Positions 17,872-23,642 of a stretch of 30,029 nucleotides of DNA are shown here, piece after piece. Numbering within the stretch: position 1 is the stretch's first letter; the number at the start of each line of letters is the position of its first letter. Made by a program: the position numbers and the translations under genes. The stretch lies in contig JADLBT010000461.1 in the NCBI GenBank assembly GCA_020847555.1, positions 1 through 30,029 on the forward strand, in the 5' to 3' direction. Under the pieces are notes generated by a model, which was given only the letters and a program-made list of their open reading frames with translations, did not search any database and had not been told where the DNA came from. Source of the DNA: Gemmataceae bacterium (lineage in GTDB: Bacteria; Planctomycetota; Planctomycetia; Gemmatales; Gemmataceae).

Positions 17872-19122
17872 ATGGCAAACAACATTCCCCGGCTCCCCTG
17901 CTCGCGGCGCGACCTGTTGCGTGTCGGCCTGTACGGGCTGGGCGTCTCGGCAGCGCTGCCCGAGGTCTTCTGCCAGGCCAGCCTGGCCCAGACCAACCGG
18001 GCGCTCGCCGGCGCCGGCGAGCGCCACCCCAATCGGATTTTGGTCGTCCTGGAACTGTCGGGCGGCAACGACGGTCTGAACACCGTGGTGCCGTATGCCA
18101 ATGACGCCTACTACCGCGCGCGACCGCGGCTGGGCGCCTCCCGCAACCAGGTGCTGCGACTCAACGACGAGTTCGGCCTGCACCCGAGCTGCACCGGCCT
18201 GCACACGCTGTTCCGCGACGGCAAGCTGGCGATCGTGCATGGCTGCGGCTACCCCCGGCCGAACCTGTCGCACTTCACCGCGATGGAGTGGTGGCACACC
18301 GCCCTGCCGCACGGCCGCGACCAGTACGGCTGGCTCGGCCGGTTTGCCGACGCCCATCAGCCGACGCCGCGCGAGGGCTACATCGTCAACATCACACCAC
18401 GGCAGACGCTGGCCGTCACCAGCGCCCGGCACGCTCCCGTGGTCTTCAAGGATCCCCGGCGGTTCGCCCGCCTCGGCACGGCCGCTCAGCAGCGCGTCTT
18501 CGAGAGCTTCGGCCAGGTCTACCCGACCCGCAACGCCTCGCTGGCGTACGTCAACACCGTGGCGCGGACCGCGACGGCCGGGGCCGCCCGGGTCCGTTCG
18601 GCTTGCCTGGAGTACCGGACGCGCGTCGATTACGGCATCGACAACGACCTGACGCTCGATCTGAAGAAGGTGGCCGCCCTGATCCACGCCGACCTGCCGA
18701 CACGCATCTACTACGTCAGCCTGGGCGGTTTCGACACCCACGCCGCGCAACCCGAAATGCATCAGCTGCTGCTGATCTATGTGGCCGACGCGCTGCGCGG
18801 CTTCATGGAGGATCTGGAGCGCATTCGCCGCGCCGACGACGTGGCGGTGATGGTCTTCACCGAGTTCGGCCGGCGCGTGCAGGAGAACGCCAGCCGCGGC
18901 ACCGACCACGGCACGGCGACGCCGATGTTCGTCGTGGGCAAGGGAGTGCGGGGCGGGCTGTACGGGCAGCACCCGAGCCTGACGGACCTGGACAACGGCA
19001 ACCTGCGCATGACCACGGATTTCCGCTCCGTTTACGCGACGCTGCTGCGCAGCTGGATGGGGTTCGAGGACACGCGCGCGATCCTCCGCGGCGACTTCAC
19101 GCCGCTGCCGCTCTTCGGCTGA
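17872..19122 (+). CDS. DUF1501 family Tat-exported protein (pair 3)
   Basis: 416 aa, ATG at 17872 with AGAAAGG 8 nt upstream. Signal: CSRRDLLRVGLYGLGVSAAL, a twin-arginine motif and hydrophobic run, with cleavage near residue 40. Core blocks: LELSGGNDGLNTVVPY near residue 62, HGCGYPRPNLSHFTAMEWWH near 123, SLGGFDTHAAQPEMH near 283, and TEFGRRVQENASRGTDHGTA near 332. This copy keeps all consensus residues that vary in pairs 1 and 2, and its C-terminus (RGDFTPLPLFG) is unlike theirs, so it is the most divergent of the three. It probably shares a transcript with the DUF1800 gene upstream. The reaction is not known. Confidence 0.93.
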   Translation: MANNIPRLPCSRRDLLRVGLYGLGVSAALPEVFCQASLAQTNRALAGAGERHPNRILVVLELSGGNDGLNTVVPYANDAYYRARPRLGASRNQVLRLNDEFGLHPSCTGLHTLFRDGKLAIVHGCGYPRPNLSHFTAMEWWHTALPHGRDQYGWLGRFADAHQPTPREGYIVNITPRQTLAVTSARHAPVVFKDPRRFARLGTAAQQRVFESFGQVYPTRNASLAYVNTVARTATAGAARVRSACLEYRTRVDYGIDNDLTLDLKKVAALIHADLPTRIYYVSLGGFDTHAAQPEMHQLLLIYVADALRGFMEDLERIRRADDVAVMVFTEFGRRVQENASRGTDHGTATPMFVVGKGVRGGLYGQHPSLTDLDNGNLRMTTDFRSVYATLLRSWMGFEDTRAILRGDFTPLPLFG

Positions 19123-19150
19123 CAGGGACAGCAGCTATCCGGACCAAACG

Positions 19151-19214
19151 CGACGAGCCGCAAGCGTCAGTGACGGGCTTTGACAGGCCCGTCGCTGACG
19201 CTTGCGGCTCGTCG
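19151..19214. repeat. Family B palindrome (28-bp stem)
   Basis: Perfect 20-bp outer arms, CGACGAGCCGCAAGCGTCAG (19151-19170) and its complement at 19195-19214, continue into TGACGGGC/GCCCGTCG with only one non-Watson-Crick (T-G) pair, leaving an 8-nt loop at 19179-19186. It lies 28 bp after the DUF1501 stop, so it may end that transcript, although no T-tract follows the stem directly. Its core GAGCC-CA-GCGTCAG is shared with the hairpin at 12566-12620. Confidence 0.8.
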
Positions 19215-19224
19215 GCGTCATGGG

Positions 19225-19271
19225 GTTTTGGCCGGTAGCGCGTACGCCGCAGCGCTGCGTACGCGGCTCGG
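19225..19271. repeat. Linker plus family C palindrome
   Basis: The linker GTTTTGGCCGGTAG (19225-19238) is the exact complement of 12545-12558. It is followed by a palindrome, CGCGTACGC and GCGTACGCG around CGCAGCGCT, then GCTCGGAC. The same order, linker end GGCCGGTAG then a GCGCACGC/GCGTGCGC palindrome and GCTCCGAC, occurs at 20706-20767. Confidence 0.72.
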
Positions 19272-19296
19272 ACACCCTCAACCGGATCAGGCATCC

Positions 19297-19602
19297 GTTG
19301 CCGCTTTGTCCACAGGTCCGCTGGCTTCACCCTGTAAGAAGACCGCGGAAGACTCTACAACACTGATGGGGCGACGCCCAGGTGTGGCCGCAGCAGTGGA
19401 CGGCGACGATCTATCCCGGACCGAAGGGCAACATGGTTTTCAACGCCTCGACGATCTTCTGGTCGCAGGGTCTGGGAGCACCGCCGGGCCACATGCTGCC
19501 GTGGTCCCACTGGAGCCGCCCGCACGGACCGGACGCCCGCGTGCAGCAGATCACGCACAACGTGCTGCGGCGCGCGCTGCAGACGCCGAAACGGCAAGCA
19601 GG
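19297..19602 (+). pseudogene. Internally deleted copy of the dimethylformamidase-like locus
   Basis: 19297-19381 matches 13848-13932 (upstream region), then the sequence jumps to a copy of about 15280-15505 (the 3' end of the gene). About 1.35 kb of the middle, including the start codon, signal peptide and most of the protein, is missing. In the ~210-bp coding part I count five substitutions, four synonymous and one Val to Met, and the TGA stop has become CAA. The preserved frame still encodes the QQWTATIYPGPKGN to RALQTPKR tail, then runs to a new stop near 19630. No translation start with a ribosome binding site leads into that frame. I read it as a relic of a gene duplication. Confidence 0.85.
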
Positions 19603-19650
19603 ACTCCATACAACTTTACCGATTTGTTGACTCCGTGTTTCGGACAAGCG

Positions 19651-20124
19651 ATGCAGATTACCTGTACACAATGCGGGACGGCCTACGGTGTAGAGCAAAG
19701 CAGCTGCCCTCGATGTGGGAGCCAGCGTTCGTCTGCGCCCCCGGGTAATGGGGCGCCGGCGCCGCCGTCGAGTGCCGCGCAAGGCGAACTCGCCCGGATC
19801 GAGGGGTTCCCCCGCTTCTGCTTTTCGGTCGGTCAGTTCCTGTCCTTCCTGGGATGTCTCGGCGTCCTGATCGGCGTCGGCTATCTGCTTTGCAACCCGG
19901 TCCAGGGGCGGGCGCTGCTGGGGAGCTGGGTCGTCCTCTGGCTCACCGTCGGCGGGGTGGCCGGGCTCTGCTTCTGCCTGGCGATGCTGATGCTCTTCAG
20001 CCAGGCCAAGGACATGCCGCTGGACTTTCTGGAAGAGCTGCAGCGGCTGCGCTGCGAGGTGGCCGAGCTGCGCGAGCGCCTCGGCGGCAGCAAGCAGTCG
20101 CAGGACAGGGGCAACCCGCCCTGA
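19651..20124 (+). CDS. Zinc-ribbon, two-transmembrane-helix protein with C-terminal coiled coil
   Basis: 157 aa from the ATG at 19651. An N-terminal double-CxxC zinc ribbon (C5, C8, C19, C22) is followed by a Pro/Ala-rich linker (about 28-45), two hydrophobic segments (about 57-80 and 90-117) and a short charged helix (LEELQRLRCEVAELRERLGG, about 126-145) likely to form a coiled coil. No family name is recognised; small zinc-ribbon membrane proteins of this layout are common in planctomycetes and have no assigned role. There is no clear Shine-Dalgarno before the ATG. The frame is open far upstream through the relic at 19297-19602, but homology of that part is to another reading frame, so the short start is preferred. 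Convergent with the bacterioferritin gene 93 bp downstream. Confidence 0.75.
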   Translation: MQITCTQCGTAYGVEQSSCPRCGSQRSSAPPGNGAPAPPSSAAQGELARIEGFPRFCFSVGQFLSFLGCLGVLIGVGYLLCNPVQGRALLGSWVVLWLTVGGVAGLCFCLAMLMLFSQAKDMPLDFLEELQRLRCEVAELRERLGGSKQSQDRGNPP

Positions 20125-20217
20125 GCACGGGCACTCTGGACGCCCGGCGCGGGCGCTCCGGGCTGGTGGGTACGGTTCTTTCGCGCCGGGGTAATAACAG
20201 GCCTGCCGCGCCACGTA

Positions 20218-20682
20218 CTACATCTGAAATTGGAGATACTTCTGGAGCCCGACCTGCTCGATCAGACCGAGCTGCATCTCGAGCCAGTGCAGATGGTCCT
20301 CCTCATCGACCACCATGTATTCGAGCAACGTCCGGCTGGCATCGTCGCGGCAGTTGACGCAGTGCTCGATGGCTTCGCGCAGCAGGGGTAGCGCCTGGGC
20401 GATGAGATCCCGATCCAGCTCGAGCTGCTCCTGCACCGAGGGGACCACGACGATCGTGCGATGGTCCTCCAGCTCCGGCTTGCCTTCCAGGAAGAGAATG
20501 CGCTCCAGCAGCCGTCCGGCGTGGTGCGTCTCCTCCTCACTGTACGCGGCCTGCTTCTGGGCGAGCCGCTGAAAGCCCCAGTTGCCGCACACTCGGGAGT
20601 GCAGCAGATACTGTTTGTGGCCGGTGAGTTCGATGCGGAAGTAACGGATCAGATACGAGATCACCTTCGCATCACCCTTCAT
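20218..20682 (-). CDS. bfr: Bacterioferritin-like protein, altered heme and ferroxidase ligands
   Basis: 154 aa, aligning without gaps to E. coli Bfr from MKGD to the LQKYLQ end. ATG has GGGAGG 8 nt upstream on the complement. Bacterioferritins form 24-subunit shells that oxidise and store iron; heme binds between subunits through Met52. Ligands seen: E18, Y25, E51, H54, E127 and H130 are kept, but position 52 is Thr (EEETHH) instead of Met, and position 94 is Ile instead of the ferroxidase Glu. The protein may therefore lack heme and have an incomplete di-iron site, acting as a structural or modified ferritin subunit. Cys32, Cys108 and Cys111 are additional. Divergent from the enolase-superfamily gene; a long palindrome separates the two starts. 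Confidence 0.9.
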   Translation of the reverse strand: MKGDAKVISYLIRYFRIELTGHKQYLLHSRVCGNWGFQRLAQKQAAYSEEETHHAGRLLERILFLEGKPELEDHRTIVVVPSVQEQLELDRDLIAQALPLLREAIEHCVNCRDDASRTLLEYMVVDEEDHLHWLEMQLGLIEQVGLQKYLQFQM

Positions 20683-20705
20683 CGTGCAATCCTCCCTGAT
20701 ACAGG

Positions 20706-20767
20706 GGCCGGTAGAGGCCGTCGGAGCCGCGCACGCCGCTGCGCTGCGTGCGCGGCTCCGACGGCCT
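20706..20767. repeat. Linker end plus family C palindrome between divergent genes
   Basis: GGCCGGTAG (20706-20714) precedes a perfect 22-bp-arm palindrome: arms 20715-20736 and 20746-20767, with loop CGCTGCGCT. The plus strand continues TTTTAG, which looks like an intrinsic terminator, yet no plus-strand gene ends nearby; it stands between the divergent bacterioferritin and enolase-superfamily starts. Its inner part, GCGCACGCCGCTGCGCTGCG, matches 19240-19259 with two differences, and one stem pair changes from T-A there to C-G here. Confidence 0.8.
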
Positions 20768-20801
20768 TTTAGTTGCTTCTCATTGTAGTGGGGTGCGGGC
20801 G

Positions 20802-20829
20802 TTGAAAATCGGCAAACCCAGTCTACATT
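20802..20829 (+). promoter_or_regulatory. Possible sigma70-type promoter
   Basis: TTGAAA (20802-20807), a 16-bp spacer and TACATT (20824-20829), about 50 bp before the enolase-superfamily start. Match to consensus is 5/6 and 4/6. Prediction by eye only. Confidence 0.3.
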
Positions 20830-20879
20830 ACAGGATTGGAGTCGCGAACCGGCCAGGGGCTGTTCAGGAGCGCGCGTCC

Positions 20880-22247
20880 ATGAAGCGAGCGAATCTATCG
20901 AGAAGAAACATCCTGAAAGGCGGTCTGGCCGGCCTGGCTGGCCTGGGCCTGGCGGGCAGCGGCGCCGCGGCCCCGGCAGCCGCCGGCCGCGGCCTGCGCG
21001 TCGTCCGCATCGAGCGCACCACGGTCCAGCTGCAGTACCGCCCCGTGCCGGGACGCAACATGGCCCGCGAGCTGCCCCACTGGGTGTGGGCCGACGTCTT
21101 CGAGGTCCATTTGCAGTCCGGCCACGTCGGTTGCGGCGATAATCTGCTCTACTACACCTGGCGTGCCTCCTCCGACGCGGACCTCAAGCGAGTCCACGGC
21201 CGCAACGCCGCCGAGTTGATGTGGGACGACACCCTCGGCGCCGGCCTGCAGATCGCCCTGTTCGACGCCGTCGCCAGAGCCCTGGAGGTGCCTGTCCACC
21301 GCCTGCTCGGCCGGCAGGTCCACACGCGCACCCCGCTGGCGTGGTGGAACATCGACACCTCGGCGGAGGACATGGCCGCCGAGTGCCGCGAGGCGTTCCG
21401 CCAGGGCTACCGCTCCTACAAGACCAAGGGCAGACCCTGGTTCGACGTCTGGGAGCAGGTGCGCGCGACGGCGAAGGCGGTGCCGCGCGAGTTCAAGCTG
21501 GCGCTTGACTTCAACGACACGCTGCGCGACGCCGAGCGCGGCATCCCGATCCTCAAGGCGCTGGCCGCCGTGCCGCAGGTCGGTATCTATGAGACGCCGA
21601 TCCCGCAATCGGACATCCGCGGCAACGTGGCGATCCGCAAGGCCACGCCGGTGCCGGTGGCGATGCACTACGGCAGTCCGCGGCCCCTGACGGCCCTGAA
21701 GGAGGACGTCTGCGACGGCTTCGTGGTCGGCGGCGGCGCCAGTGCGCTGATGCGCACCGGCGCGGTGGCGGCCATGGCCGACAAGCCGTTCTGGCTGCAG
21801 CTCGTCGGCACCGGCCTGACGGCGGCGTTCTCGCTGCATTTCGGCGCGGTGCTCGATCGCGCCACCTGGCCGGCGGTGAACTGCCATCAACTGTACACGC
21901 ACACCCTGCTGAGCGAGCCGATTCGGGTTCAGGACGGCTTCGCGGCGGTGCCGGACCGGCCCGGACTCGGCTACGAGCTGGACCGCGACGCGCTGGCGCG
22001 CTTCCGGACGAAGCGGCCGCCGGAACGGCCCGACCCGCCGCGTCTCATCGAGACGCGCTGGCCGGATGGGCGGCACATGTACTTCACCAGCACCGACGTG
22101 AACTTCATGCTCAACGCGGCCAACCGCGGCCGCATGCCCTACTTCGAGCGCGGCGTGACGACGCGGCTCCTGCCCGACGACAGCAGCCCGCGCTGGCGCC
22201 AGCTCTACGAGCGCGCGCGCAAGGAGCCCGTGCTGGAGAAACGCTGA
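20880..22247 (+). CDS. Tat-exported enolase superfamily (mandelate racemase/muconate lactonizing-like) protein
   Basis: 455 aa from the ATG at 20880, with AGGAG 10 nt upstream. The twin-arginine signal LSRRNILKGGLAGLAGLGL is followed by an Ala-rich segment to about residue 36. The capping domain (about 38-150) leads into the barrel, with K181-T182-K183 matching the KxK base motif, D210 (LDFND) and E238 (YETPIPQ) as the first two metal ligands. The third ligand position, usually Glu or Asp at the end of the next strand, appears to be H263 (VAMHYGSP). Superfamily members abstract a proton alpha to a carboxylate, as in sugar-acid dehydration or racemisation. Export and the altered ligand make the reaction uncertain. 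First gene of a likely operon; 22 bp to the next gene. Confidence 0.85.
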   Translation: MKRANLSRRNILKGGLAGLAGLGLAGSGAAAPAAAGRGLRVVRIERTTVQLQYRPVPGRNMARELPHWVWADVFEVHLQSGHVGCGDNLLYYTWRASSDADLKRVHGRNAAELMWDDTLGAGLQIALFDAVARALEVPVHRLLGRQVHTRTPLAWWNIDTSAEDMAAECREAFRQGYRSYKTKGRPWFDVWEQVRATAKAVPREFKLALDFNDTLRDAERGIPILKALAAVPQVGIYETPIPQSDIRGNVAIRKATPVPVAMHYGSPRPLTALKEDVCDGFVVGGGASALMRTGAVAAMADKPFWLQLVGTGLTAAFSLHFGAVLDRATWPAVNCHQLYTHTLLSEPIRVQDGFAAVPDRPGLGYELDRDALARFRTKRPPERPDPPRLIETRWPDGRHMYFTSTDVNFMLNAANRGRMPYFERGVTTRLLPDDSSPRWRQLYERARKEPVLEKR

Positions 22248-22269
22248 ATCATCCGAAAGGGGACACCTC

Positions 22270-23592
22270 ATGGCCAGAGCGATCGAACGCAGGCGGTTCG
22301 TGCAGGCGGCGGCTGGCTCGGCGGTGGCGCTGGGGCCGATGCTGCGGGCGTCCGGCCAGGCGCCGGCCCTGGAGCGCGTGCGCCTCGGCGTCATCGGCTG
22401 CGGCGGCCGCGGCCGGGAGCTGATCACCGTGCTGCAGCAATTTGCCGATGTCGAGATCCCTGTTGTCTCCGATGTCATCGAGCCACGCATGGAGCAGGCG
22501 GCGAAGCTGCTGACGGCCCGGAACCGCAAGGTGGAGCGCGTCGTTGAACACGAACGCATCCTGGAGCGCAAGGACATCGACGCCGTGGTCATTGCCACCA
22601 CGCAGCACTGGCATGGCCGGCCGTTCATCCAGGCCGCCCAGGCGGGCAAGGCCATCTTTGTCGAGAAGCCGCTGTCGCACACGGTCGCCGAGGGCCGGGC
22701 CATGGTCGAGGCGGCGCGCAAGCACGGCGTCCTGGCGATGATGGGCATCCAGCAGCGCGGCTGCGATCACTATCAGCGTGCCCGCGACCTCATCCGTTCC
22801 GGCCGGCTGGGCAAGGTGGCCCTGGTCGAGTGCTGGAACTACCACAACACCGGCGCGCGCGTGGGCCGGGCCGCCGACGGCAAACCGCCGCAGGGAACCC
22901 ACTGGGACCGCTGGCTCGGCCCCGCACCCCTGGTCCCCTTCAACCCCTCGCGGCTGAACAACTCGTGGTGGTTCGCTTACGCGGGCGGCATGATGACCAA
23001 CTGGGCCATCCATCACATCGACACCATCCTGTGGGCGATGGAAGCAACCACGCCAACCGCGGCCAGCTGCGCCGGCGGCAAGCTGGTCGTGAACGACCTG
23101 GCCGACACGCCCGACACGGTCGAGGCCTCGTGGGAGTTCCCCGGTTTCCTGATGCATTATACCTATCGTGGATTCAATAACTTTCCGACGGTACAAAGTC
23201 GATTGAATCATCACGGGATCTGTTTCCACGGCAGCCGTGGAACGCTGGTGCTGGACCGCAGCGGCTACGAGCTGTACGAGGAGCCCAACCCGGTCAAGGT
23301 CGTGGAAAGCGCCCGCAATCCGCGCCGCTGGCGCGACGGCCAGCCAGGCAACGAGGTCGATGGTCCGTGGCAGCGGCTGTTCGTGGACTGTGTCAAGAAC
23401 CGCCGCCGGCCGCCGCTCGACTTCGAGGAAAGCCACCGCGCTACCGTGTGCTGCCACCTGGCGAACATCGCTTACCTGACGGGGCGCAAGGTGCGCTGGG
23501 ACGGCAAGAAGGAAACCATCCCGGGCGACGCCGAGGCAGCGCGCCTCCTTGCACGCCCACGACGGAAGGGATACGAGCTGCCGCGCCTGTAG
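22270..23592 (+). CDS. Tat-exported Gfo/Idh/MocA family oxidoreductase
   Basis: 440 aa, ATG with GAAAGGGG about 8 nt upstream. The N-terminus ERRRFVQAAAGSAVALGPML is a Tat-like signal. The Rossmann motif LGVIGCGGRGREL starts near residue 38, and the catalytic-type E132-K133-P134 is intact. The C-terminal domain carries NNSWWFAYAGGMMTNWAIHH near residue 235 with a W-x-I-H-H-ID catalytic-like block. These proteins are very common in planctomycetes and are presumed to work on sugars or polyols with a bound cofactor carried through the Tat system. The gene sits 22 bp after the enolase-superfamily gene and 50 bp before the ceramidase gene, so the three probably form one transcript dealing with the same extracellular substrate. 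Confidence 0.92.
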   Translation: MARAIERRRFVQAAAGSAVALGPMLRASGQAPALERVRLGVIGCGGRGRELITVLQQFADVEIPVVSDVIEPRMEQAAKLLTARNRKVERVVEHERILERKDIDAVVIATTQHWHGRPFIQAAQAGKAIFVEKPLSHTVAEGRAMVEAARKHGVLAMMGIQQRGCDHYQRARDLIRSGRLGKVALVECWNYHNTGARVGRAADGKPPQGTHWDRWLGPAPLVPFNPSRLNNSWWFAYAGGMMTNWAIHHIDTILWAMEATTPTAASCAGGKLVVNDLADTPDTVEASWEFPGFLMHYTYRGFNNFPTVQSRLNHHGICFHGSRGTLVLDRSGYELYEEPNPVKVVESARNPRRWRDGQPGNEVDGPWQRLFVDCVKNRRRPPLDFEESHRATVCCHLANIAYLTGRKVRWDGKKETIPGDAEAARLLARPRRKGYELPRL

Positions 23593-23642
23593 AAACCCGG
23601 TTCAAGTACCCACGGTGGCCGCTCCTGCCAGAGGCTTCCTGC

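Noticed and set aside
19180..19650. Upstream extension of the zinc-ribbon protein through the relic
   Set aside because: The extension runs through the relic in a frame different from the dimethylformamidase coding frame and has no protein-like features; the zinc ribbon begins right at the ATG at 19651.
20142..20163. GCCCGG/CCGGGC stem between the convergent zinc-ribbon and bacterioferritin genes
   Set aside because: Only 6 bp with a 10-nt loop and no T-tract; common by chance in GC-rich DNA.
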